Of a stretch of DNA of 64,000 bases, positions 26,076 to 35,318 are shown in pieces. The number at the start of each line of letters is the position of its first letter. Position 1 is the first letter of the stretch. Made by a program: the position numbers and the translations under genes. The notes under the pieces were generated by a model that made no database searches, had not been told where the DNA came from, and was given only the letters and a program-made list of their open reading frames with translations. The DNA comes from Rhizobium metallidurans (GTDB lineage: Bacteria; Pseudomonadota; Alphaproteobacteria; Rhizobiales; Rhizobiaceae), in the NCBI RefSeq assembly GCF_014196505.1, contig NZ_JACIDW010000019.1, positions 21,064 to 85,063 of the forward strand, read 5' to 3'.

Positions 26076-27811
26076 AAGCAGGCGTTAGGCGATATCTGGC
26101 GGGCCTCTGCGTCCGCCGGGATGGCAATATCGCGATCATGGCCGCGCTCAGCGCGCCCTTGATCATCTCGACGCTGGCGCTCGGCATAGATTTCGGCGCG
26201 ATGACGCTGCAACAGCGCCGCCTGCAGCAATTGAGCGACATCGGCGCCATCGTCGCGGCCTCCGACATCAACAACGCCGCCGGCAATCTGGTGACGAACT
26301 TCCAGCAGAACGGCCTGAACGTCGCCGTAAAGTCAGGCGTCGCTTACGCAACATCATCCGGAACGAAATTGTTGAACGCCGCCCAACTCGGCACTTTCGA
26401 CGCCGTCGTCCAGTACACGCCAGGGATTTATCTCGCCGATCCCACCGTGCCGCCGGAACAGCGCTTCGTGGCCGGCACCCAGCCCTACGATGCCGTCAAG
26501 GTTGCGATCCAGCAGAAGGCGCAGTTGACCTTCGCCGCCGCCATCATCCCGCCCCCGACGCTGAGCGCCACGGGAACGGCGTCCGCCTCCAAGCTCGCCG
26601 CCTTCTCGGTCGGCTCGCGCCTCGCAAGCCTCAACGGCGGCCTGCTCAACGCCATTCTCGGTGGCTTGCTCGGCACGACGGTGTCGCTGAAGGCGGTGGA
26701 TTACGACGCGCTCGCCTCAGCCAACATCGACCTCCTGTCCTATCTCGATCTTCTCGCGACCAGGCTAAATCTCACCGCCGGCACCTATGAGGAACTGCTG
26801 GCGACCGACATCTCCTATCCGCGCCTGCTCGACACGCTGGCTGCCACGCAAGGGCTGACGCCATCGGTCAGCAAGGCGATCACCTCGCTGTCGAAGGGGC
26901 TCGGCACCACGCAGATCAAGGTCAAGCTGCAGAACCTGCTCAGCCTCGGTTCCGTCGGCGAGCGGATGATCGGCTCCGGATCGCACCTGCTGCTCGAGGC
27001 CAGCGCGCTCGATATCATTTCGGCAAGCGCCTTCGCCGCCAACCAGGGAAAGCAGGTCGGGGTCAATCTCGCCGGTACCGTTCCGGGGCTGACCAGCGTC
27101 ACGCTGAAGATCGCGATCGGCGAACGCCCCAAGGGGATCGCGTCGAATGCCATCGGCACGACGGGATCTGCCGTCAGGACGGCGCAGATCCGCATTGCCA
27201 TCGAAGCCGGCGTGACCGGGCTCAGCGCCATCGCCGGCATCAAGCTGCGCGTGCCGCTCTATGTCGAGGCCGCTTACGCGGAAGCCAAGCTCGCGAACTT
27301 CGCCTGCCTCGGCGGCGGCCCGAAAAGCGCCAGCATCGGCGTCGACGTCGTGCCTGGCGTCGCCGAAATCGCGCTCGGCGACGTCGACCCGACCGCCATG
27401 GCCAATTTCGGAACCAAGCCCCGCGTCACATCAGCCACCATCATCGACGCGCTGCTCCTCAAGGTGAACGCGCTCGCCGACATCAACCTGACCAATACCA
27501 GCAAGACACGGCTGACATTCCAGCCGAACGACATCACCAACAAGACGATCAAGAACGTCTCGACCAGGGATACGCTCACCTCCGCCGTGCAGTCGCTGAT
27601 CGCGGGCACCGACATCCAGATCCAGCTGCTGGTGCTGACGCTCGGGACCAACAAGGCGGTGATGCAGGCGATCGCCGATACGCTGTCGAGCGTCACCGCT
27701 CCGCTCGACGAGGTCCTCTACAACACGCTGCTGATGCTCGGCATCAAGATCGGCGAGGCCGATGTGCGCTTCACCGATGCGCGGTGCCAGCAATCCGTGC
27801 TGGTGCAATGA
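26072..27811 (+). CDS. TadG-family membrane-anchored protein
   Basis: A 579-residue protein. Residues 15-45 carry the TadE/TadG-type membrane anchor (RRDGNIAIMAALSAPLIISTLALGIDFGAMT), with QQRRLQQLSDIGAIVAASD after it. The long C-terminal part is rich in Ala, Leu, Ile, Thr and Ser and lies outside the membrane. I see no MIDAS motif of a von Willebrand A domain. Coupled to the TadE gene by a 4-bp overlap. Probable role: tethering or assembly of a surface structure, by family inference. Confidence 0.78.
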   Translation: MKAGVRRYLAGLCVRRDGNIAIMAALSAPLIISTLALGIDFGAMTLQQRRLQQLSDIGAIVAASDINNAAGNLVTNFQQNGLNVAVKSGVAYATSSGTKLLNAAQLGTFDAVVQYTPGIYLADPTVPPEQRFVAGTQPYDAVKVAIQQKAQLTFAAAIIPPPTLSATGTASASKLAAFSVGSRLASLNGGLLNAILGGLLGTTVSLKAVDYDALASANIDLLSYLDLLATRLNLTAGTYEELLATDISYPRLLDTLAATQGLTPSVSKAITSLSKGLGTTQIKVKLQNLLSLGSVGERMIGSGSHLLLEASALDIISASAFAANQGKQVGVNLAGTVPGLTSVTLKIAIGERPKGIASNAIGTTGSAVRTAQIRIAIEAGVTGLSAIAGIKLRVPLYVEAAYAEAKLANFACLGGGPKSASIGVDVVPGVAEIALGDVDPTAMANFGTKPRVTSATIIDALLLKVNALADINLTNTSKTRLTFQPNDITNKTIKNVSTRDTLTSAVQSLIAGTDIQIQLLVLTLGTNKAVMQAIADTLSSVTAPLDEVLYNTLLMLGIKIGEADVRFTDARCQQSVLVQ

Positions 27812-27840
27812 AAAAGCCCGGCACGATGGCCGGGCTCCTT
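27811..27840 (-). terminator. Terminator between TadG gene and aroG
   Basis: An 8-bp stem (AGCCCGGC / GCCGGGCT) with a 6-base loop. On the minus strand it is followed by TTTTT, making a good rho-independent terminator for aroG. On the plus strand the run after it is CCTTCAATTC, so it may also weakly end the TadEG unit. Confidence 0.8.
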
Positions 27841-27873
27841 CAATTCATGATCGTCAGCCAGCTAGACTAGCCC

Positions 27874-29247
27874 TCAGCCGTTGACGGCCATCCGCTTCTC
27901 GTCGCGGCCGCTCTTCATCCGCTCGGAGAGCAGGAAGGCGAGCTCGAGCGCCTGGTCGGCATTGAGACGCGGGTCGCAATGCGTGTGGTAGCGGTCGTGC
28001 AGGTCTTCCGCCGTCACGGCGCGCGCGCCGCCCGTGCATTCCGTTACGTCCTTGCCGGTCATCTCGATGTGGATGCCGCCTGGATGCGAGCCTTCCGCAC
28101 GATGGATCTGGAAGAAGCTTTCGACTTCCGACAGGATCCGCTCGAAGGGCCGCGTCTTGTAGTGGTTGAGCGTGATCGTGTTGCCGTGCATCGGATCGCA
28201 AGACCAGACGACCTTGCGGCCTTCCTTCTCGACAGCGCGGATGAGGCGCGGCAGATGCTCGGCGACCTTGTCGTGGCCGAAGCGGCAGATCAGCGTCAGA
28301 CGACCGGCTTCGTTCTGAGGGTTCAGAACGTCGATCAGGTTCAACAGATCGTCCGCCTGCAGCGTCGGGCCGCACTTCAGGCCGATCGGGTTCTTGATCC
28401 CGCGGCAGTATTCCACATGCGCGTGATCGAGCTGGCGCGTACGGTCGCCGATCCAGATCATGTGGCCAGACGTGGCGTACCAGTCGCCCGAGGTGGAGTC
28501 GACGCGCGTCAGCGCTTCTTCATAGCCAAGCAGCAGCGCTTCATGGCTGGTGAAGAAATCGGTCTCGCGCAGGCTCGGCTGGTTCTCGGCGGTGATGCCG
28601 ATCGCCTTCATGAAATCCATCGTCTCGCTGATGCGATCCGCCAGCTTGCGATAGCGCTCGCCCTGCGGGCTGTCCTTGATGAAGCCGAGCATCCACTGAT
28701 GCACGTTCTCGAGGTTGGCATAGCCACCCATCGCGAAGGCGCGCAGAAGGTTCAGCGTCGCGGCCGACTGGCGGTACGCCATGGCCTGGCGTTCCGGATT
28801 CGGAATGCGCGCTTCCTCGGTGAACTCGATGCCGTTGATGATGTCGCCACGGTAGCTCGGCAGCGACACGCCATCGAGCGTTTCGATGCCCGACGAGCGC
28901 GGCTTGGCGAACTGACCGGCGATACGGCCGACCTTGACGACGGGAAGCTGGGCGCCGTAGGTCAGGACGACAGCCATCTGCAGGAAGGCGCGGAAGAAGT
29001 CGCGGATATTGTCCGCGCCGTGTTCCGCGAAGCTTTCGGCGCAATCGCCACCCTGCAAGAGGAAGCCGTTACCTTCGGCCACATTGGCAAGATGCTTTTT
29101 CAGACGACGCGCCTCGCCTGCGAAAACGAGCGGAGGATACGACGCCAGCTGGGCTTCCGTCGCCGCAACTGCTGCCTGATCCGGATAGTCCGGAACCTGC
29201 TGGATCGGTTTTTGCCGCCAACTGTTCGGAGTCCAATTCTGTGCCAT
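27874..29247 (-). CDS. aroG: Class II 3-deoxy-7-phosphoheptulonate synthase (plant-type DAHP synthase)
   Basis: First enzyme of the shikimate pathway, joining phosphoenolpyruvate and erythrose 4-phosphate. The 457-residue protein begins WTPNSWRQKPIQQVPDYPD and contains FLLQGGDCAESF, WYATSGHMIWIGDRTRQLD, GLKCGPTL, VVWSCDPMHGNT and GIHIEMTGKDVTECTGG, all typical of the class II family; the metal-binding Cys is in QGGDCAE. The ATG at 29247 follows AGGTG; a GTG three codons earlier is less likely. Monocistronic, with its own terminator. Confidence 0.95.
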   Translation of the reverse strand: MAQNWTPNSWRQKPIQQVPDYPDQAAVAATEAQLASYPPLVFAGEARRLKKHLANVAEGNGFLLQGGDCAESFAEHGADNIRDFFRAFLQMAVVLTYGAQLPVVKVGRIAGQFAKPRSSGIETLDGVSLPSYRGDIINGIEFTEEARIPNPERQAMAYRQSAATLNLLRAFAMGGYANLENVHQWMLGFIKDSPQGERYRKLADRISETMDFMKAIGITAENQPSLRETDFFTSHEALLLGYEEALTRVDSTSGDWYATSGHMIWIGDRTRQLDHAHVEYCRGIKNPIGLKCGPTLQADDLLNLIDVLNPQNEAGRLTLICRFGHDKVAEHLPRLIRAVEKEGRKVVWSCDPMHGNTITLNHYKTRPFERILSEVESFFQIHRAEGSHPGGIHIEMTGKDVTECTGGARAVTAEDLHDRYHTHCDPRLNADQALELAFLLSERMKSGRDEKRMAVNG

Positions 29248-29565
29248 CTCGTTCACCTGTCTCAGTATCCGGTACCGGCCGGATATCCCGTCTTTAAAAT
29301 ACTGGCGGCTTATAGCCGTTTAGCTTCATCTTGCATAGCGGGGTTCGACGCGCTTTTGTCCGCCTCACCGCGCCATCGGATGACGCCCTATAAAGGTATT
29401 CGCGGCCGCGTTTTCAAATGCCCGGCTCGACCTTAACGTTCGATATACCAAGACGCTTTGTATCTAATTTATGCTTTGACGTTAAGGATCACGCTGTTTT
29501 CAGACAGCCGAGCATGACGCTCCCGCTTTTTCAATCATGACTTTTCCCTTCCTCGGATATTTCCA
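29248..29565. other. Divergent promoter region between aroG and TadG-like gene, with inverted repeat
   Basis: About 320 bp with no gene. The clearest structure is a pair of 9-base inverted arms, CCTTAACGT at 29431-29439 and ACGTTAAGG at 29479-29487, 39 bases apart. They lie in the most AT-rich part of the gap (TATCTAATTTATGC), where a promoter is likely. They could be a regulator binding site. No leader peptide rich in aromatic residues was seen before aroG. Confidence 0.4.
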
Positions 29566-30900
29566 ATGCGTATGTTTGATCGCCTGCTGGCGGATCGTTC
29601 GGGCAATTTCGGCCTGATCACCGCCATCCTGATGGTGCCCCTGATCGGCGCGGCCGGCCTGTCGATCGACTTCTCGCAGGCGCTCACCATGCGCACACAG
29701 CTTCAGGGCGCGGCCGATGCCGCCGCCGTCGGGGCCGTGGCGCAAATGTCGCCGGCCATGAAGAAAGCGCAGACGATGACCGGCGACGGTACGATCGCGA
29801 TCGGCAAGACCGACGCGCAGGAACTCTTCCGCTCGCAACTGTCGGGCGAAGCCACCAGCTTTCCGATCGACGTCAGCGTCGATGTCGTAAAGACCGGCAG
29901 CGTGCTGACGTCATCCGTCACCTTCCAGACACGGGTGCCGACTTCCTTCATGCAGATCCTCGGCCAGACCAGCATGCCGATCTCGGGCACGGCCACCGCT
30001 CGCTACGAAACGCCGTCCTACATGGGTTTTTACATGCTGCTCGACAACACGCCCTCCATGGGCGTCGGCGCGACGCAGACCGACATCGACAAGATGAAGA
30101 AAGTGACCGCCAACGGCAACGCCACAGGCGGAGACAAGAGCTGCGCCTTCGCCTGCCACATTGTGTCCACTTCGGGTGTCGAGGACAAATCGAGCTACTA
30201 TAACGTCGCGCGAAACAATGGCGTGACCATCCGCATCGACGTGGTCGCCCAGGCCGTCAAGGCGCTGATGGCGAAGGCGACCGACACGCAGACGATGAAC
30301 AACCAGTTCCGCGTCGCCGCCTACACATTCGGCAAGACCGCGCAGGACGCCAAGCTGTTCAAGGTCGCCGAGATCAACAACGACCTCGGCAAGGTCGCGA
30401 CGGCGACCAATGCCATCCAGCTGATGAGCATCCCCTATCAGAACTACAACAACGACCAGCAGACAAGCTTCGACGACGCGCTCGCCGGCATCAAGGACGA
30501 GATCAAGGGCACCATCGGCAAGGGCACGAGCGATGCCGACCGTCAGAAGATCGTGTTCTTCGTGGCCGATGGCGTCGGTGACAGCTACAAGCCGTCAGGC
30601 TGCACCAGCCCGCGCGGCGCCAGTGGTGGCCGCTGCATCGAACCCATCGACGTCAAGAGCTGTGCGACGCTCAAGGACAAAGGCATCAAGATCGCCGTCC
30701 TCTACACGCGCTATCTGCCGCTGCCTGAAAACGGCTTTTACAACGACTGGGTCAAGCCTTTCGAAGGCAAGATCTCGTCGAAGATGCAGGAGTGCGCCAG
30801 CCCGGGCCTCTACTTCGCCGTCAGCCCCACCGAAGGCATCGCCGAGGCCATGCAGGCGCTGTTCATGAAGATCGTCAGCACGCCCCGCATTACCAGCTGA
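29566..30900 (+). CDS. TadE/TadG-family protein with von Willebrand A-like domain
   Basis: A 444-residue protein. The N-terminus has the TadG anchor (DRSGNFGLITAILMVPLIGAAGLSIDFSQAL, residues 10-40) with the LQGAADAAAVGAV stretch. From about residue 150 a vWA-like domain starts with FYMLLDNTPSMGVGAT. The usual MIDAS DxSxS is DNTPS here, so one Ser is replaced by Thr. Four or more cysteines (CAFACH, GCTS, GRCIE, KSCATL, QECAS) suggest disulphides. It may have an adhesive or pilus-assembly role. It is 1.8 kb from the TadEG pair, separated by minus-strand aroG. Confidence 0.82.
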   Translation: MRMFDRLLADRSGNFGLITAILMVPLIGAAGLSIDFSQALTMRTQLQGAADAAAVGAVAQMSPAMKKAQTMTGDGTIAIGKTDAQELFRSQLSGEATSFPIDVSVDVVKTGSVLTSSVTFQTRVPTSFMQILGQTSMPISGTATARYETPSYMGFYMLLDNTPSMGVGATQTDIDKMKKVTANGNATGGDKSCAFACHIVSTSGVEDKSSYYNVARNNGVTIRIDVVAQAVKALMAKATDTQTMNNQFRVAAYTFGKTAQDAKLFKVAEINNDLGKVATATNAIQLMSIPYQNYNNDQQTSFDDALAGIKDEIKGTIGKGTSDADRQKIVFFVADGVGDSYKPSGCTSPRGASGGRCIEPIDVKSCATLKDKGIKIAVLYTRYLPLPENGFYNDWVKPFEGKISSKMQECASPGLYFAVSPTEGIAEAMQALFMKIVSTPRITS

Positions 30901-30922
30901 TTGTTTTACCAGCTGGCGCGCG

Positions 30923-32308
30923 TCAGACCCGCACGCCGTCCTTGAGCCGGTAGCTCGGCGCATACATGGTGACGAGCTCTTCGGCGGCGGTCGGGTGAAG
31001 GGCCATCGTCCGGTCGAAATCGTCCTTGGTGCAGCCGGCCTTCAGCGTGATGCCGAGGAGCTGCGCCATTTCGCCGGCATCGTGGCCGAGAATGTGGGCG
31101 CCAACGACCTTGCGGCTCGCCGCATCGACGATCAGCTTCATGATCATCTTCTCGGCACGCCCCGACAGCGTCGCCTTCATCGGCCGGAACTGCGCGCGAT
31201 AGACCTCGACGTCGCTGTAGCGCTTGCCTGCCTCTTCCTCGCTCAGCCCCACTGTGCCGATCTCGGGCTGCGAGAAGACCGCGGTCGCGATCGTCTCGTG
31301 ATCCGGCTTCGTCGGGTTGTTCTTGTATTCGGTCTCGATGAAGCACATCGCCTCGTGGATCGCCACCGGCGTCAGCTGTACCCGGTCGGTGACATCGCCC
31401 AGCGCGTAGATGTTGTCGACGCTGGTGCGCGAATAGTCGTCGACGACGATGGCGCCCTGCGCGTTCGTTTCGACGCCGGCCGCCTCGAGCCCGAGCCCCA
31501 GCGAGTTCGGCACGCGGCCGATGGCGAGCATCACCACGTCGGCGTCGATCGTTCCGTTGTTCAGCGTCTCGACGATCAGCCCGTCCTTGCCCTTCGCCAC
31601 GCTCTTCAGCATGTCGTGGCACTGGATCTTGATCCCCTTGGCGACCATCGCCTCGTGCAGGCCGTGCCGCAGGTCCTGGTCGAAGCGCGACAGGATTTCC
31701 GCTCCGCGATAGACGAGCGTCGTCTCGACGCCGAGCCCATGGAAGATATTGGCGAATTCGACGGCGATATAGCCGCCGCCGACAATGACGATCGAGCGCG
31801 GCAGTTCCTCCAGATGGAACGCTTCGTTGGAGGTGATGCAGAGATTGTGGCCGGGCAGCGCGGGGTGCAGGTTCGGCGTACCCCCGGTCGCGATCACGAT
31901 CGTCTTCGCCGTCACCGTCTTGCCGCTGCTGACGAGCCGCACGGTATGCCGGTCGACGAGTTCCGCGCGCGTCTCGAGGATCTCCGCGTTGGCGCCCGAC
32001 AGGCCCTTCTTGTACAGCCCTTCGAGCCGGGCGATTTCCGCGTCCTTGGCGGCGATGAGCCTCTTCCAGTCGAAGGTGCTTTCGCCGACGGTCCAGCCGA
32101 AGCCGGCCGCGTCCTCGAAATGCTCGCGATATTGCGAGGCGTAGACGAACAGCTTCTTCGGCACGCATCCGCGAATGACGCAGGTGCCGCCGTATCGATA
32201 TTCCTCGGCGATCGCCACCTTCTTACCGAGCGCCGCGGCCACCCGCGCGCTGCGCACGCCGCCCGAGCCGCCACCGATGACAAAGAGGTCGTAATCATAG
32301 GCTGTCAT
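30923..32308 (-). CDS. gor: Glutathione-disulfide reductase
   Basis: NADPH-dependent FAD enzyme of 461 residues that reduces glutathione disulphide. The FAD site is IGGGSGGVRSAR (11-22), the redox pair is C43-VIRG-C48 (GGTCVIRGCVPKK), NADPH binding is IVGGGYIAVEFA, and ALHPTAAEELV near the end supplies the catalytic His. GGAGAT lies just before the ATG. Upstream genes rpiA and DUF2059 are on the same strand but have their own terminator. Its glutathione supply links it to the formaldehyde cluster at 42-46 kb. Confidence 0.95.
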   Translation of the reverse strand: MTAYDYDLFVIGGGSGGVRSARVAAALGKKVAIAEEYRYGGTCVIRGCVPKKLFVYASQYREHFEDAAGFGWTVGESTFDWKRLIAAKDAEIARLEGLYKKGLSGANAEILETRAELVDRHTVRLVSSGKTVTAKTIVIATGGTPNLHPALPGHNLCITSNEAFHLEELPRSIVIVGGGYIAVEFANIFHGLGVETTLVYRGAEILSRFDQDLRHGLHEAMVAKGIKIQCHDMLKSVAKGKDGLIVETLNNGTIDADVVMLAIGRVPNSLGLGLEAAGVETNAQGAIVVDDYSRTSVDNIYALGDVTDRVQLTPVAIHEAMCFIETEYKNNPTKPDHETIATAVFSQPEIGTVGLSEEEAGKRYSDVEVYRAQFRPMKATLSGRAEKMIMKLIVDAASRKVVGAHILGHDAGEMAQLLGITLKAGCTKDDFDRTMALHPTAAEELVTMYAPSYRLKDGVRV

Positions 32309-32365
32309 GGGGATCTCCGGCAGGAATCGTCAGGAAGGAACTTTGATATAGTACCGATATCGCCA

Positions 32366-32394
32366 AAAACAAAAGCCCCGGCGAACCGGGGCTT
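32366..32394 (-). terminator. Rho-independent terminator of the rpiA-DUF2059 operon
   Basis: A 9-bp stem (AAGCCCCGG / CCGGGGCTT) with loop CGAA. On the minus strand it is followed by TTGTTTTTGGCG. It lies just after the DUF2059 stop and before the gor start. Confidence 0.85.
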
Positions 32395-32417
32395 CGTATC
32401 GAGCGATGCTGCGAACC

Positions 32418-32978
32418 TTACGGCTTGGCGGCGGGCTTGGCGCCGGCGGCGGGCGCTGCTTCGGCGGCCGGAGCCGGCTTGATCACCTTGGCAAGCTCGG
32501 TGCTGGTCGTCTTCTGCAGGTCGCGCGAGATGCCCTGCGCCCAGATGTCGGCGGCCTTGACGGTTTCGCGCGAGGCGATCGGGCCGTCCTTCAGCAGCTT
32601 CTGGCCGACCGGCGAGCTGTAGAAGGCGGCGATCGCATTGAGTTCCTCGATCGAGAACGCCTTGGCGTAGGTCAGAGCCGCTTCCTTTTCGAGGTCGGCG
32701 CGACGCGGCGCCAGAGCCAGCGCCTGCTTGTCGACTTCGGCGGTGATCTGGTCCTGGTAGTTCGGCGAATCCTGGATCAGGTCGGCCTTCAGGCGCTCCG
32801 CGAGACCCGGCAGGATGTTGTCGAACTGGGTGGTGGCGCCGATCGCGTCGATGGCCGCGCGGGCTGCCTTCAGCTGTTCCGGCGACGCTTCCTGCGCATG
32901 GGCGACCGAGCCCAGGACGACACCCGAGAGAATGACGGTCGCAGCAGCAAAACGGCCAAAACCTGCAAATTTATTCAT
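32418..32978 (-). CDS. DUF2059 domain periplasmic protein
   Basis: A 186-residue exported protein. The signal peptide (residues 1-28) ends in SVAHAQ. DUF2059 is recognisable in IEELNAIAAFYSSPVGQKLLKDGP. The tail is Ala/Pro/Lys-rich (PAAEAAPAAGAKPAAKP), as in many rhizobial secreted proteins. It starts 16 bp after the rpiA stop and ends at a strong terminator, so the two form an operon. Function unknown. Confidence 0.85.
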   Translation of the reverse strand: MNKFAGFGRFAAATVILSGVVLGSVAHAQEASPEQLKAARAAIDAIGATTQFDNILPGLAERLKADLIQDSPNYQDQITAEVDKQALALAPRRADLEKEAALTYAKAFSIEELNAIAAFYSSPVGQKLLKDGPIASRETVKAADIWAQGISRDLQKTTSTELAKVIKPAPAAEAAPAAGAKPAAKP

Positions 32979-32994
32979 GAGTTCCTTGCTCCTG

Positions 32995-33693
32995 TTACCT
33001 TGTTGCCCGCAGTTCGCGCGCGCCCGCCGGGCCGGCGATGATCGCCAGCGCGGCCATATTGAGAAAGAGGCCGTGTTCCACGACACCAGGGATCGCATTC
33101 AACTGAGTTGAGAGCGCCTCTGCATCAGGAATACGGCCAAAAGATGCATCGATAATATAGTGCCCGCCATCCGTGGTGAAATTGCCGTCGCCGGATTGGC
33201 GCAGCGTCAGCTCACCCGAAAGGCCAAGTCTCGCGGCGGTCTTTTCGATCGCGATGCGGGTCGAAACGAGGCCGAACATGTTGACTTCGATCGGCAGCGC
33301 GAAGGCGCCCAGCGTATCGACCAGCTTGCTCTCGTCGGCGATCACGATCATGCGGCCGGACGCGGCGGCAACGATCTTTTCGCGCAGCAAGGCGCCGCCG
33401 CCACCCTTGATCAATGCGAGCGCCGCATCGACTTCGTCGGCGCCGTCGATCGTCAGATCCAGTTCCGGCAGCTCGTCGAGCGACTTCAAGGGAACACCGA
33501 GCTCGACGCAAAGCCGCGCCGTGCGCTCCGATGTCGGAACGCCCTCGACCTTGAACCCGTCCGCGACCTTCTCGGCGAGCAACCGCACGAATTCCTCGGC
33601 CGTGCTTCCGGTTCCGATCCCGAGACGCATCCCATGCTCGACATGGGCGAGTGCCGCCGCGGCAGCCTTGATCTTCATTTCGCGGGCATCCAT
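32995..33693 (-). CDS. rpiA: Ribose-5-phosphate isomerase A
   Basis: Interconverts ribose 5-phosphate and ribulose 5-phosphate in the pentose phosphate pathway. The 232-residue length is typical. Motifs: LGIGTGSTAEEFV, PTSERTARL, LTIDGADEVD, LIKGGGGALLREKIVA and DGNFTTDGG. The start MDAREMKIKAAAAAL fits the family. It is divergent from gph. Confidence 0.95.
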   Translation of the reverse strand: MDAREMKIKAAAAALAHVEHGMRLGIGTGSTAEEFVRLLAEKVADGFKVEGVPTSERTARLCVELGVPLKSLDELPELDLTIDGADEVDAALALIKGGGGALLREKIVAAASGRMIVIADESKLVDTLGAFALPIEVNMFGLVSTRIAIEKTAARLGLSGELTLRQSGDGNFTTDGGHYIIDASFGRIPDAEALSTQLNAIPGVVEHGLFLNMAALAIIAGPAGARELRATR

Positions 33694-33884
33694 GCGCCGC
33701 TCACTCCCAGTTTGCTTTGCCCGATGTTGGGCGACCCAGCGTTAGGCTGGTTGCGTTGTTTACACGGCCCGCCAGGCAAACGAAAGCCAAAATAACATCG
33801 CGGTTTGGAAATCCGAACCACATGCCGAAAGCCCGCTTCGCCGGGCCAAAGCGTTGCTTTTGCGGCCTTCATCGCTTAACTCGG

Positions 33885-34613
33885 ATGCATCCCAACACTG
33901 AACAGGCGAAAACTCCATTGACCCCTGCCCTTGTCGTCTTCGATCTCGACGGAACACTCCTCGACACCCATATCGACCTCGTCGATAGCCTCAACCACAC
34001 GATCGCCGCGCTCGACCTCGCGCCGGTCACCTATGACGACCTGACGCATCTGGTCGGCCATGGCGCCAAGGTGATGATCGAGAGGGCCTGCAAGCTGCAG
34101 GGGCATTCGCTGGAACCCGAGCAACTGCCCGGCCTGCTCGAGCGCTTCATCGCCCATTATACCGACAACATGCCGGGCGCGACCGTGCCCTATCCCGGGC
34201 TGATCGATGCGATGGATCATTTGAAGAGCAAGGGATACAGGCTCGCCGTCTGCACCAACAAGCTGGAGGGCCTCGCCCGCACGCTGCTGGAGCGGCTGCA
34301 GCTGACGCATTATTTCGACGCGATCACCGGCGGCGACACCTTCGCGGTCCGCAAGCCCGACGCCGGCCATCTCCTCGGCACGGTCGAATTGGCAGGCGGC
34401 GACCCGCGGCGCACGATCATGGTGGGCGACAGCGCCAACGATATCCTCGTCGCGCGCAACGCAGGCATCCCATCGATCGCCGTGCCCTTCGGCTATTCCG
34501 ACGTGCCGATCGAAAGCCTGCGGCCGACCCACATCATCACCGCGTTCAGCGAGCTGACGCCCGACCTCGTGGAAGACCTGATCGGCGCGGCCGAAGTCCG
34601 CAACGCCGGCTAA
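33885..34613 (+). CDS. gph: Phosphoglycolate phosphatase, HAD superfamily
   Basis: HAD hydrolase of 242 residues; it would salvage 2-phosphoglycolate from DNA repair. Motif I is VFDLDGTLLDT (D20, D22), motif II VCTNK, the Lys is in RKPDAGHL, and motif III is MVGDSANDI. The cap region (LTHLVGHGAKVMIERAC) matches Gph. The start is uncertain: the ATG at 33885 has no strong ribosome site, and a TTG at 33918 is an alternative. Divergent from rpiA. Confidence 0.88.
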   Translation: MHPNTEQAKTPLTPALVVFDLDGTLLDTHIDLVDSLNHTIAALDLAPVTYDDLTHLVGHGAKVMIERACKLQGHSLEPEQLPGLLERFIAHYTDNMPGATVPYPGLIDAMDHLKSKGYRLAVCTNKLEGLARTLLERLQLTHYFDAITGGDTFAVRKPDAGHLLGTVELAGGDPRRTIMVGDSANDILVARNAGIPSIAVPFGYSDVPIESLRPTHIITAFSELTPDLVEDLIGAAEVRNAG

Positions 34614-34880
34614 CATTTCGCGGCCAAAACGGGTTGTTTTGAGCGAAAACATCATCTCACGATTGCCGCGATGACGCCGCGTCACTCCCTGGTTTAGCGA
34701 ATCGCGAACCTGATCAATTAGCGATCAAACGCAGTCGCGACCCCGTGATTTCATGTGAAAAAACGTGCTCGCGACTGTCAGATCCGCTTCACAATCCGGC
34801 CTCAATTGAGGCGCGAACTGGCTCTTGCCGAGGGTAATGTTCGCCACTTTGTGTGCAATGATGGATTGAGGAGATCTGAT

Positions 34881-35249
34881 ATGCGCATTCAATTCGCAGC
34901 CGCTGCCGCGGTGCTTGCCCTCGGACTTTCCGGTGCGGCCCTTGCCCAGCCGATGTATTCCAACGACTACAACAATGACAGCGACGGCTTTGCTCCCGTC
35001 AGGGTTGCCCCGCCGAAGCCGGTTCACTACACGCAGCACAAGGCGCCGCAATATTCCAGCGACTACACCAACGACAGCGACGGCTTCGCCCCCGTTCGCA
35101 CCTCGCCGCCGGTCGACAAGATGGCGACGGCAAGCATCAAGCCACTCCCCGCATGCGACTACACGCCGAGAGGTCATGGCCTGCACACGGCAGGCGGTGA
35201 CGGCGGCGCCTCGCACACCGATGCCTGCCGCGACGTCGGCGACAAGTAG
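34881..35249 (+). CDS. Small secreted protein with internal duplication
   Basis: A 122-residue protein with a signal peptide ending in ALAQ near residue 23. The mature part contains an imperfect duplication of about 16 residues, YSNDYNNDSDGFAPVR and YSSDYTNDSDGFAPVR, separated by a PPKPVHYTQHKAP linker. The C-terminal part has two cysteines. The ATG has GAGGAG 7 bases upstream, a very good site. The acidic DxDxDG-like repeats might bind a cation; that is an inference. Monocistronic, with its own terminator. A 14-bp palindrome (GCCTCAATTGAGGC) at 34799-34812 lies in its promoter region. Confidence 0.7.
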   Translation: MRIQFAAAAAVLALGLSGAALAQPMYSNDYNNDSDGFAPVRVAPPKPVHYTQHKAPQYSSDYTNDSDGFAPVRTSPPVDKMATASIKPLPACDYTPRGHGLHTAGGDGGASHTDACRDVGDK

Positions 35250-35264
35250 ACCGGCGAAAAGCGA

Positions 35265-35289
35265 AAGGGCCGTCTTGCAACCGGCCCTT
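35265..35289. terminator. Terminator between convergent genes
   Basis: An 8-bp stem (AAGGGCCG / CGGCCCTT) just after the stop of the small secreted protein gene and before the convergent lipB stop. It can serve both directions; T-runs are short. Confidence 0.6.
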
Positions 35290-35318
35290 ATCGACAGCGG
35301 CGGCGCCCGACGGCCCGC

